Source of the DNA: an uncultured Mollicutes bacterium
GTDB taxonomy: Bacteria > Bacillota_I > Bacilli_A > RFN20 > CAG-826
Direction of reading: 5' to 3'
Length of the DNA stretch: 27,255 nt
NCBI GenBank assembly: GCA_900549975.1
Contig: URQK01000011.1
Coordinates: forward strand, 1 to 27,255
The translations under genes and the position numbers were made by a program. The notes below the pieces were generated by a model, which saw only the letters and a program-made list of their open reading frames with translations, was not told the origin of the DNA and did not search any database. Shown one piece after another: positions 1 through 7,541 of the stretch (its first letter is position 1; each line of letters opens with the position of its first letter).

Positions 1-249
1 GCTCTTACAAAATCAGAAAATTTTCCTAACCAAATAATTTGTTATAACGGCGGTGCATTTTTAACTGCTGAAAATTCAGAAGTCCTTGAAGATTTAAAGT
101 ACCTTGAAAGTCAAGGAGTAGATATTTGTACTTGCGGTACTTGTATCAACCACTATGGTCTGGATAAAACTCCAGCAGTAGGCACAGTATCTAATATGTA
201 TGAGATTTCTGAAAAATTAATAGGAGCAGGCAAAATAATAAAGCCTTGA
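1..249 (+). CDS. yedF: C-terminal part of YedF-like selenium-metabolism sulfurtransferase family protein (5' end outside window)
   Basis: The frame is open from the first base and ends in TGA at 247-249, immediately followed by TAA. About 82 residues are present. The text ICYNGGAFL, then SEVLEDLKYLESQGVDI, CGTCINHYG and AVGTVSNMYEI matches the DsrE-like C-terminal domain of YedF as I know it. The CGTC cysteines and the VSNMY stretch are the clearest marks. YedF proteins are usually encoded beside selD and a class-V aminotransferase, and here the next gene begins like that aminotransferase. The biochemical role is not established; a part in selenium or sulfur transfer is presumed from gene neighbourhoods. 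The N-terminal TusA-like domain would lie upstream of the window. Confidence 0.8.
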   Translation, partial: ALTKSENFPNQIICYNGGAFLTAENSEVLEDLKYLESQGVDICTCGTCINHYGLDKTPAVGTVSNMYEISEKLIGAGKIIKP

Positions 250-253
250 TAAT

Positions 254-1006
254 ATGATATATCTTGATAATTCAGCTACAACATTAATCAAGCCACCACA
301 AGTTGCACAGGCTGTATATGATGCTATAAATACAATGGGAAATAGTGGCAGAGGGGCTTACAATAGCTCTATTAGTTCATCAATGGTTTTATATGAAACC
401 AGAGAATTAATAGCTGAAATGTTTAATTTACATTATCCTGAGCAAGTTGCATTTACTCTCAATGCAACAGAGGCATTAAATACAGCTATTAATGGACTTA
501 TATCTTATAACGACCATATTATAACTACAGAGTTGGAACACAATTCTGTATTAAGACCATTGTATAGACTTGAAGAAAAAGGTACAGAATTAACAATTAT
601 AAAAGCAAATGATTGGGGCAATATAAATTATATAGATATTGAAAAAGCTATTAAATATATTGCTAGTGAAAATAAGAATTATATTGTCGTATCATCTAAA
701 AGCATGATTAAAAAAATTGATATAGATGATATTTGTTATATTGAAGTTAGTTCTCATATTTTAAAAATAGTGACCACTAATGAAGAAATATTAATACGTG
801 ATCGTATTAAAAAATATGATGACATTTTAAAAGATTATTGTTTTGCAAGATGTGATAATTCTTATCTTGTTAATTTAAGGTATTGCACCAATGTTGATTT
901 AAAGAATAGTACAGTTAGTATAAAAAATATTGTCTTACCAATATCTCGTGCTAAAAAGAAAAGTTTTTTAGAAGCATTAACTAAATATATTGGAGATGCT
1001 ATTTAA
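254..1006 (+). CDS. Chimeric ORF: truncated class-V aminotransferase (cysteine desulfurase-like) joined to a LytTR DNA-binding domain
   Basis: Residues 1-133 read as the start of a class-V PLP aminotransferase of the cysteine desulfurase/selenocysteine lyase type: YLDNSATTLIKPPQV at the N-terminus, FTLNATEALNTAING near 67-81 and TTELEHNSVLRPL near 91-103. The PLP lysine and the rest of the fold, which need about 370 residues, are missing. From about residue 137 the protein is a LytTR domain (YIVVSSKSMIKKIDIDDICY, YCFARCDNSYLVNLRYCT, IVLPISRAKKKSF) as found at the C-terminus of AgrA/ComE-like response regulators. The receiver domain expected before LytTR is absent. The join lies near residues 130-138 (nt 641-667), around KAIKYI, a string that could occur in both parents. 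The kinase gene starts on the last base of this stop (TAATG overlap), as in normal two-component operons. It may be a true deletion fusion or an assembly chimera; if real, the enzyme half cannot be active. Confidence 0.85.
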   Translation: MIYLDNSATTLIKPPQVAQAVYDAINTMGNSGRGAYNSSISSSMVLYETRELIAEMFNLHYPEQVAFTLNATEALNTAINGLISYNDHIITTELEHNSVLRPLYRLEEKGTELTIIKANDWGNINYIDIEKAIKYIASENKNYIVVSSKSMIKKIDIDDICYIEVSSHILKIVTTNEEILIRDRIKKYDDILKDYCFARCDNSYLVNLRYCTNVDLKNSTVSIKNIVLPISRAKKKSFLEALTKYIGDAI

Positions 1007-2295
1007 TGTACGAGAACTATGAGTTTGAGCAAGCAATATTTTATTACTTGTATCGTTTTATCTTGCCACTTATAGTCGCAGAAACCATTACTTTTACTTA
1101 CGCTAAAAAGAAAATGTATTGGATATTGCGTTATATTTGCTTTACAATTTTATTTATTTCCTTATCTGCAGTATTTGTCTATTGGAATATTGATTTTAAA
1201 ATTGGTTGGTTTCGAACAATTTTCTTGATTATTTTTATACTTTCATTATTTCCATTAATGATGACATATGATATAAAATTAAAACAACTATTATTTCTAT
1301 CACTTTCTGCCTATGCCATCCAAAACTTTGGCGATAATTTTTGGCAACTATTAACTAAATTCCTACCATTAACTAGTATAAAGAATTGGGATATTATCTC
1401 ATTAGTGCTTTCATATACAGTAATTTATTCTTGTTATTTCTTTGTGTTTATTAAATTAATCAAGAAAAATGATGTTAGTAATTTAAGTAATAATGTTGTT
1501 ACTTTAACCTCTTTTATTGCCATACTTGTCGTTAACATATTATCAATGTATGCCCAACAATTAAAAGATGATGTTGGATTTATTTCTGCAAGAATATATG
1601 CCATGATTGCTTGTTTCTTCATTTTGGCGGTTCAATATAATATTTTTCATACTCGTAAGTTAAGTAATGAGAAAGAAATATTAGAGCAAACATTAAAATT
1701 TCAAGATGAAAAGTTCAATAGTAGTAAAGAGACAATGGAATTAATTAATATTAAGTGTCATGATTTAAAGCATGCTATTGAGGCGCTTAAAGATACTTGC
1801 TCTACGCCAGCACAAATTGAAAGACTTAATGATTTATCTGTTACAGTTGATATTTATGATTCTAAAATAAAAACCGACAATCCAGTTTTAGATATGGTCT
1901 TATCAGAGAAATCTTTAGTATGTAAACAAAATAATATTCGTTTAGTGCCAATAATTGATGGAACATTGTTATCATTTATGGAAAATAATGATGTTTATTC
2001 TTTATTTGAAAATGCTTTAGAAAATGCAATTAAAGCACTTAAAGAAGAAGACGAGCAATATCGTTCAATTTTTATAAATATTATTAAAAAAAATAATGCT
2101 ACAGTGATTAAAATTGAAAACTATTGTAGCAAAGGTGTTGAGTTTGAAGATGGAATGCCTAAATCAAAACAAGATAATAGATTTCATGGCTTTGGAACTA
2201 AATCGATAGAATACATTGCTAAAAAATATAATGGCCAGGCAGTATTCAACTATAAGAATAATGTGTTTAGCTTAACTATTTGTTTCTTTAATTAA
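1006..2295 (+). CDS. Membrane sensor histidine kinase, GHKL type (AgrC/ComD-like)
   Basis: A 429-residue protein. The first ~215 residues are mostly hydrophobic and appear to form about six membrane helices. A coiled linker (SNEKEILEQTLKFQDEKFNS) leads to the kinase core. The likely phospho-acceptor is His252 in IKCHDLKHAIEAL. The N-box is LFENALENAIKAL (about 333-345) and the G-box is HGFGTKSIEYIAKKYNG (about 394-410). This order and the weak core are typical of the HPK10/GHKL kinases that pair with LytTR regulators and often sense peptides. Its partner would be the LytTR gene immediately upstream, whose stop it overlaps by one base, but that gene carries no receiver domain, so phosphotransfer to it cannot work in the ordinary way. 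No AgrD-like signal peptide gene or AgrB-like processor is visible nearby. Confidence 0.88.
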   Translation: MYENYEFEQAIFYYLYRFILPLIVAETITFTYAKKKMYWILRYICFTILFISLSAVFVYWNIDFKIGWFRTIFLIIFILSLFPLMMTYDIKLKQLLFLSLSAYAIQNFGDNFWQLLTKFLPLTSIKNWDIISLVLSYTVIYSCYFFVFIKLIKKNDVSNLSNNVVTLTSFIAILVVNILSMYAQQLKDDVGFISARIYAMIACFFILAVQYNIFHTRKLSNEKEILEQTLKFQDEKFNSSKETMELINIKCHDLKHAIEALKDTCSTPAQIERLNDLSVTVDIYDSKIKTDNPVLDMVLSEKSLVCKQNNIRLVPIIDGTLLSFMENNDVYSLFENALENAIKALKEEDEQYRSIFINIIKKNNATVIKIENYCSKGVEFEDGMPKSKQDNRFHGFGTKSIEYIAKKYNGQAVFNYKNNVFSLTICFFN

Positions 2296-2313
2296 TCATA
2301 ATTCAAAAACCGA

Positions 2314-2371
2314 TTATGACATTTCGTTGACTAGTTATGACAATTTTTGTTTCTATATATTTCAATATGTA
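2314..2371 (+). promoter_or_regulatory. LytTR-type direct-repeat operator with candidate -10
   Basis: TTATGACA occurs at 2314-2321 and again at 2335-2342, exactly 21 bp apart, and the similarity continues as TTTCGTT versus TTTTTGTT. Two short direct repeats two helical turns apart is the usual architecture of LytTR (AgrA, ComE, PlnC) binding sites. AT-rich -10 candidates follow, TATATT at 2356-2361 or TATGTA at 2366-2371. The site lies between the kinase gene and the glycan-binding operon, so it would drive genes from 2481 onward. The assignment is inferred from repeat geometry and from the LytTR gene next door. Confidence 0.5.
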
Positions 2372-2379
2372 AAAATGTA

Positions 2380-2409
2380 AACGCTCACATAGTGCATGGG
2401 CGTTTTTTA
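2380..2409 (+). terminator. Rho-independent terminator or leader attenuator
   Basis: AACGCTCA at 2380-2387 pairs with TGGGCGTT at 2397-2404 (8 bp with one G-U pair, 9-nt loop), followed by a T run to 2408. It closes the kinase transcript. If the candidate promoter at 2314-2371 is active, the hairpin lies in the leader of the following operon and could act as an attenuator. Confidence 0.65.
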
Positions 2410-2432
2410 AGTGTTTATTAAAAATAAAATTT

Positions 2433-2483
2433 AGAAAGGATAAATAAACATAAGCGCACTAATATGTTTATTAACTAGATATG
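2433..2483 (+). promoter_or_regulatory. Ribosome-binding site separated from its start codon by a perfect hairpin
   Basis: The only good Shine-Dalgarno sequence before ATG 2481 is AGAAAGGA (2433-2440), 40 nt upstream. Between them AATAAACATA (2443-2452) and TATGTTTATT (2463-2472) are perfect inverted repeats with a 10-nt loop. Folding this stem leaves about 10 nt (2441-2442 plus 2473-2480) between the ribosome site and ATG, a normal distance. A tiny frame ATG TTT ATT AAC TAG starts at 2464 inside the stem. The same dyad could instead be a protein operator. Confidence 0.5.
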
Positions 2484-5246
2484 AAGACAAAAAACAAATT
2501 ATGGCTGCTATCGATTATTTTTGCAAGTGCACTTGCTGGTTTAACAGGATGTAGTGGTAATAATACAAATGATGATGGCGAGTGGTATGGTGTTGGTATT
2601 GATGTTAATTTAGGCTCACGCACTAATTTTCTAGTTGGTGAAAAACCAAGAGCATCAATGTTTTCATTTACTGCTTATGACGACGGAGACGAAGTAGAAG
2701 TTGATCCAGCTGATGTAAAAATCGAACCAAGCAGATCACTAAGAGCGGAAGATAAGCAACTTACATTTAAGTGGAGAAAGTATTCTACTACTCTAGACAT
2801 TAATGTTTCTAACACTTTAGTAAGTGAATGCGAGCAGATGGGTGATGCTCCGGTAAGATATAACGAAGTAGAGCATACTTTAAATGAAAATGGTACTGAG
2901 CCAGATCCAACAAGTGATGATCCAAAAGTTAATGCTGTTGATAGTCGTACTGCAACAGTAGAAACAAAGAAAAATACTGATGGTTCTATTACTTCATACT
3001 TAAGCGATGTTTCATATGGCTCAAGTTTTTCCTATGATTTTGATACAGATAATGAGGGTGATGAAATCTATTTATTTGCTTCTGTTGCATCTAATAGTTA
3101 TTGTTGGGGTAATGTATCTTCTAAATATGCAACTGGTGTTAAAGGATCATATAAAATAGACTTAGCAGATGTTATGCAGATTAGTAATAATGGTAAAAAT
3201 ATAGAAACTAAGAAAACTGCAAATATCAAAGAAACAATGGTTACAGAAGCTGATTTAGATGAAGAAAAAGATTTATCTACTACAACTCTTCGTTGGTTTG
3301 CGGTCGTTAATAGAGCAATGCGTAATTTTGAAAGAAGATGGCTTGGCAAAGTTACTCTAGAAAAAGGTATGAATAATATCAAAATAGATTTAAACCAAGA
3401 GAAAGTTAGTGGTGGTAGATATGCTTACCAGGGATTAGCTTGTGGTAACTGGGATAAGATAGAATTAAGATATGTTAAAAAAGGTGAAAAACTTAAAAAT
3501 GAAACATTAAAATTTTCGTCTTACCCTAAACAAGAATATATTGTAGGTGAAAAGTTCTCGTTAGATGGTGCTTATATGTATTTAGAAGATAGCACTGGAT
3601 TAACAAATGATGTAGATATGTCAAAAGTAAGAATATCTAATACAAAAGCATTGACACCAAGCGATACTTCTATTGAACTAACCTATAATAATGCAAAAGT
3701 ATCTTTACCAATTTTAGTTAAATCAAAGATTACTTCCGACTTGACAAGTCCAGATTCAGTAATAAAATATGTCGAACCTGTTCATGATCGTAATAAGAAA
3801 AATGAAGTAGTTGGTGCTGATTCTAATGATGTTGATACAAGAGCAGCTAAAAACAATACATCATTAGATGGTACAAGATTTATCGAAAATGCTTCTGCTT
3901 ATGGTAAATTCCAATATGCATATGAATCAAGTGAAGCAAAAGGTAAATTTGATATTTACGCGAATGTTGCATCAAGCAAGTATATTAGTGGCGATGTATC
4001 GACAGTTTGGCCAGGAGCAAAAGGCGGATTCTTAGGTTCGCAAGCTATTGACTTCACTCAATTCTTAACACTAAAAAATAATGATAAAGAATTTGAAGTA
4101 AGTAAAAATGCTAAAATTCCTGAAACAAGACTAACTAGCGATATGGACCCAGCGATTATTAAGCAAGAAGAAAATATTAAAAAGTCAGCTTGGGGAGCAT
4201 GTACATACTTCTTATTAAATAATTTTAGAAGAATACATATCGGTACAGTAGATATTGCTCAAGGAACTAACAATATTGAAATTGATATTGGTTATAACAA
4301 TGGACAATTTGGATATGCTGGTTCTGGCTGTGGTAACTGGCAAAATATTGAAATTATTTATGTTGATGAAAATGTAGATAATGTTATTACCTCAATAGAA
4401 ATGAAAACAGCGCCAACAAAGACAAGTTATGAAGCTGGAGAAAAATTTGATATAACAGGAGCAGAATTTGTCGGTTATAACGCTGATGGAGTATTAGTTG
4501 AAAAAATTGATAATTCTAAAATTGAAATTCTTGATAATCAAAGCTTATATGTAGATACAAAAGTAAGACTCAAATATCAAAATGTTGAGTTTTATGTGGA
4601 TGTTAAAGTTAGTGGCACAATAAAACAAAGTTTAAATTCTTTAAAAAATATGGTAATTCAATATCATGATCAGACAGATGAATCAGATACTAGAAGAGCA
4701 GGCATTGTTACTGCTAAAGGCGGATATTTAGAAAAAGTATCAAGCGGATCATATTTTGAATATGTAATCGAAGCGGATCGTGAAGTAACAATTTCAATTT
4801 CTGCGGAAATTGCCTCAAATGGTTATGTGTATAAAAGAGGAGATTATAAAGATTACAATACAGGCATTGAAGGATTTACTCAATCTTGGATTGGCTCTTA
4901 TGATTTAGATATGTCAAGAATAGTTAAATTAACAAATACAATTAATGGTGAAACCAAATCATTTGAAACTAATAAAGACGCGATTGCATATGGACATATG
5001 ATTAATGCTGCTGATGATTTAGAAGCATCTAAAAATTATGATTTAACTACAGCCAAAGGACAATGGGGCATGGCAGATGATTTATGTATGAGACAGTTCA
5101 AGAATATTGAACTAGGTGAGATTAAATTAAGTAAAGGAACTAATACAATTCGTATTTCAATGGAAGGTTACTTAAAAGAAAATAGTTTTGCTTATGGCGG
5201 CTATGCATGTGGTAACTGGAAGAGTATATCTATTACATTTAAATAA
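2481..5246 (+). CDS. Surface lipoprotein with three carbohydrate-binding-like modules and Ig-like spacers
   Basis: A 921-residue protein. A lipoprotein signal ends in the lipobox LTGC (Cys24), so it should be tethered to the outer face of the membrane. Three homologous modules lie at about 125-333, 428-630 and 718-921. Each has a beta-rich start, a stretch like RRIHIGTVDIAQGTNNIEID, and ends with a glycine-rich turn and CGNW(D/Q/K)xIxIxY. That order resembles the ligand face of CBM6/CBM35-type beta-sandwiches, but I cannot assign a family. Ig-like spacers of the Big_3 kind (KTAPTKTSYEAGEKFDITGA) lie at about 40-112, 336-420 and 636-712. No catalytic domain is seen, so a glycan-capture role is inferred. 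It is the first gene of an operon with a small peptide gene, a second module protein and a GH3 enzyme. Its last 1.24 kb is duplicated exactly in 5395-7530. Confidence 0.8.
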   Translation: MKTKNKLWLLSIIFASALAGLTGCSGNNTNDDGEWYGVGIDVNLGSRTNFLVGEKPRASMFSFTAYDDGDEVEVDPADVKIEPSRSLRAEDKQLTFKWRKYSTTLDINVSNTLVSECEQMGDAPVRYNEVEHTLNENGTEPDPTSDDPKVNAVDSRTATVETKKNTDGSITSYLSDVSYGSSFSYDFDTDNEGDEIYLFASVASNSYCWGNVSSKYATGVKGSYKIDLADVMQISNNGKNIETKKTANIKETMVTEADLDEEKDLSTTTLRWFAVVNRAMRNFERRWLGKVTLEKGMNNIKIDLNQEKVSGGRYAYQGLACGNWDKIELRYVKKGEKLKNETLKFSSYPKQEYIVGEKFSLDGAYMYLEDSTGLTNDVDMSKVRISNTKALTPSDTSIELTYNNAKVSLPILVKSKITSDLTSPDSVIKYVEPVHDRNKKNEVVGADSNDVDTRAAKNNTSLDGTRFIENASAYGKFQYAYESSEAKGKFDIYANVASSKYISGDVSTVWPGAKGGFLGSQAIDFTQFLTLKNNDKEFEVSKNAKIPETRLTSDMDPAIIKQEENIKKSAWGACTYFLLNNFRRIHIGTVDIAQGTNNIEIDIGYNNGQFGYAGSGCGNWQNIEIIYVDENVDNVITSIEMKTAPTKTSYEAGEKFDITGAEFVGYNADGVLVEKIDNSKIEILDNQSLYVDTKVRLKYQNVEFYVDVKVSGTIKQSLNSLKNMVIQYHDQTDESDTRRAGIVTAKGGYLEKVSSGSYFEYVIEADREVTISISAEIASNGYVYKRGDYKDYNTGIEGFTQSWIGSYDLDMSRIVKLTNTINGETKSFETNKDAIAYGHMINAADDLEASKNYDLTTAKGQWGMADDLCMRQFKNIELGEIKLSKGTNTIRISMEGYLKENSFAYGGYACGNWKSISITFK
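3989..5225 (+). repeat. 1,237-bp perfect direct repeat, copy 1
   Basis: Compared by eye line by line with 6273-7509, at a constant offset of 2,284 bp, I found no mismatch. The flanks (3762-3988 against 6046-6272) remain collinear but differ at scattered positions, including synonymous ones, and similarity ends after AGAGT at 5225. This pattern points to recent gene conversion between older paralogous segments. It covers most of module B, one Ig-like spacer and module C. Confidence 0.95.
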
Positions 5247-5261
5247 AGGAGAATAAGACAA

Positions 5262-5393
5262 ATGAAAGAATATTTAAAACCTACAATAGTAGTGCAAGAA
5301 ATAAGTGTGGAAGACGTTCTTGCAACTTCAAGCAATTTTACAATTAACGATACAGAGCCATCTTGGGATGGAGATACATTTGGAGAAAAATAA
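5262..5393 (+). CDS. Small peptide gene, 43 codons, function unknown
   Basis: The peptide starts MKEYLKPTIVVQEISVEDVL, continues ATSSNFTIND and ends with an acidic, Trp-containing tail (EPSWDGDTFGEK). The ribosome site AAAGGAG at 5245-5251 is well placed, overlapping the previous stop, and the next gene starts one base after this stop (TAATATG). Tight packing and a good ribosome site argue that it is translated. The layout (a charged KP-containing strand, an EDV(L/I)xTS motif, then an acidic tail) resembles small unnamed peptides that I recall from Firmicutes surface-protein loci, but I know of no demonstrated function. There is no signal peptide and no membrane helix. It could be a precursor peptide, a chaperone-like tag or a regulatory peptide; nothing here decides. 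Confidence 0.7.
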   Translation: MKEYLKPTIVVQEISVEDVLATSSNFTINDTEPSWDGDTFGEK

Positions 5394-5394
5394 T

Positions 5395-7530
5395 ATGAAA
5401 AAGGTAATATCAATTTTAGCAGTTAGTTTGTTTGTTGGTTTGATTAGTTTCAATCCAACAAATGAAACTAAAGATCATTGCTTTGATGAAAGCGATGATT
5501 ACGCATTAAAAGAAGAAAAAACAATTAAATTCAATAAAAGAATGTCTAAAAATCCTAATGTTTCATTTGTTGGAGCTATAGAAGATGGAGCAAAGGTCTC
5601 TAATGCTAAAGCACAAATATTAGATAATGGGAATAAAACCTATAACATTCGTTTTGTATCTGCAGTAGTTTGGAGTGATACAAGCACTTTATATAGCAGA
5701 ATTGGATTTGATGTAAATTATTATTACAATAATGAATGGTTTAGTTATTCTAGAGATGTATCAACTCTTTACACAACTTTAGTAGCGGGTAGCAAAACAT
5801 ATAATGAATCAAATATGTCAGAGTTTGATAATACTTCTAATTATAAATATTTTGTTACTTATACTTTAGTTAATGTTCCTTCCAGTGCATTAGATACACA
5901 TTTTGAAGTAAGACCATATGCTTATTCTTTAGATGGTACACTTTATAGTTCTAAAGGAAGCAAAGTAACTAGTGTGAATAGTGTTAAAGGTGGTTATTCT
6001 ACATATAAAGTATTTTCAAAATTTGAAAATAATGATTCATCAGAAATTAAATATGTTGAACCAGTTCATGATCGTAATAAGAAAAATGAAGTAGTTGGTG
6101 CTGAGTCTACTGATGTTGATACAAGAGCAGCTAAATTTAGCAAAGCAGCAGATGGCACAAGATTTATCGAAAACGCTTCTGCTTATGGTAAATTCCAATA
6201 TACATATGAAGCAAAATCATCTAAAGGTAAACTAGATATTTACGCGAATGTTGCATCAAGCAAGTATATTGCTGGCGATGTATCGACAGTTTGGCCAGGA
6301 GCAAAAGGCGGATTCTTAGGTTCGCAAGCTATTGACTTCACTCAATTCTTAACACTAAAAAATAATGATAAAGAATTTGAAGTAAGTAAAAATGCTAAAA
6401 TTCCTGAAACAAGACTAACTAGCGATATGGACCCAGCGATTATTAAGCAAGAAGAAAATATTAAAAAGTCAGCTTGGGGAGCATGTACATACTTCTTATT
6501 AAATAATTTTAGAAGAATACATATCGGTACAGTAGATATTGCTCAAGGAACTAACAATATTGAAATTGATATTGGTTATAACAATGGACAATTTGGATAT
6601 GCTGGTTCTGGCTGTGGTAACTGGCAAAATATTGAAATTATTTATGTTGATGAAAATGTAGATAATGTTATTACCTCAATAGAAATGAAAACAGCGCCAA
6701 CAAAGACAAGTTATGAAGCTGGAGAAAAATTTGATATAACAGGAGCAGAATTTGTCGGTTATAACGCTGATGGAGTATTAGTTGAAAAAATTGATAATTC
6801 TAAAATTGAAATTCTTGATAATCAAAGCTTATATGTAGATACAAAAGTAAGACTCAAATATCAAAATGTTGAGTTTTATGTGGATGTTAAAGTTAGTGGC
6901 ACAATAAAACAAAGTTTAAATTCTTTAAAAAATATGGTAATTCAATATCATGATCAGACAGATGAATCAGATACTAGAAGAGCAGGCATTGTTACTGCTA
7001 AAGGCGGATATTTAGAAAAAGTATCAAGCGGATCATATTTTGAATATGTAATCGAAGCGGATCGTGAAGTAACAATTTCAATTTCTGCGGAAATTGCCTC
7101 AAATGGTTATGTGTATAAAAGAGGAGATTATAAAGATTACAATACAGGCATTGAAGGATTTACTCAATCTTGGATTGGCTCTTATGATTTAGATATGTCA
7201 AGAATAGTTAAATTAACAAATACAATTAATGGTGAAACCAAATCATTTGAAACTAATAAAGACGCGATTGCATATGGACATATGATTAATGCTGCTGATG
7301 ATTTAGAAGCATCTAAAAATTATGATTTAACTACAGCCAAAGGACAATGGGGCATGGCAGATGATTTATGTATGAGACAGTTCAAGAATATTGAACTAGG
7401 TGAGATTAAATTAAGTAAAGGAACTAATACAATTCGTATTTCAATGGAAGGTTACTTAAAAGAAAATAGTTTTGCTTATGGCGGCTATGCATGTGGTAAC
7501 TGGAAGAGTGTAACAATTACTTATAAATAG
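5395..7530 (+). CDS. Secreted protein with two carbohydrate-binding-like modules and a distinct N-terminal beta domain
   Basis: The best start is ATG 5395 (MKKVISILAVSLFVGLISF), with GGAG at 5382-5385. The frame extends upstream to 5305, but that part overlaps the small peptide gene. The product has 711 residues. The N-terminus is a signal peptide without a lipobox cysteine, so it is secreted or loosely bound. Residues ~45-210 form a beta-rich domain (YNIRFVSAVVWSD, SRIGFDVNYYYNNEW, FEVRPYAYSLDGTLYSS) that I cannot name but believe recurs in related surface proteins. From residue 218 to the end it copies modules B and C and the intervening Ig-like spacer of the lipoprotein upstream, mostly at 100 percent DNA identity. 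No catalytic motif is evident. The operon continues: its stop TAG is part of the AGGAG of the GH3 gene. Glycan binding on behalf of that GH3 is inferred. Confidence 0.78.
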   Translation: MKKVISILAVSLFVGLISFNPTNETKDHCFDESDDYALKEEKTIKFNKRMSKNPNVSFVGAIEDGAKVSNAKAQILDNGNKTYNIRFVSAVVWSDTSTLYSRIGFDVNYYYNNEWFSYSRDVSTLYTTLVAGSKTYNESNMSEFDNTSNYKYFVTYTLVNVPSSALDTHFEVRPYAYSLDGTLYSSKGSKVTSVNSVKGGYSTYKVFSKFENNDSSEIKYVEPVHDRNKKNEVVGAESTDVDTRAAKFSKAADGTRFIENASAYGKFQYTYEAKSSKGKLDIYANVASSKYIAGDVSTVWPGAKGGFLGSQAIDFTQFLTLKNNDKEFEVSKNAKIPETRLTSDMDPAIIKQEENIKKSAWGACTYFLLNNFRRIHIGTVDIAQGTNNIEIDIGYNNGQFGYAGSGCGNWQNIEIIYVDENVDNVITSIEMKTAPTKTSYEAGEKFDITGAEFVGYNADGVLVEKIDNSKIEILDNQSLYVDTKVRLKYQNVEFYVDVKVSGTIKQSLNSLKNMVIQYHDQTDESDTRRAGIVTAKGGYLEKVSSGSYFEYVIEADREVTISISAEIASNGYVYKRGDYKDYNTGIEGFTQSWIGSYDLDMSRIVKLTNTINGETKSFETNKDAIAYGHMINAADDLEASKNYDLTTAKGQWGMADDLCMRQFKNIELGEIKLSKGTNTIRISMEGYLKENSFAYGGYACGNWKSVTITYK
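6273..7509 (+). repeat. 1,237-bp perfect direct repeat, copy 2
   Basis: Second copy of the segment at 3989-5225, in the same orientation and reading frame, inside the secreted two-module protein gene. It ends five bases into AGAGT at 7505-7509, after which the two genes diverge at once in their last eight codons. Confidence 0.95.
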
Positions 7531-7541
7531 GAGCGGTAACA

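Noticed and set aside
5305..5394. Upstream extension of the second module protein to 5305
   Set aside because: It overlaps the small peptide gene in another frame, and ATG 5395 has a proper ribosome site followed by a signal peptide.
3989..7509. Insertion sequence or transposon as the cause of the 1.24-kb repeat
   Set aside because: The repeat is in-frame coding sequence of surface modules, with no transposase, terminal inverted repeats or target duplication.
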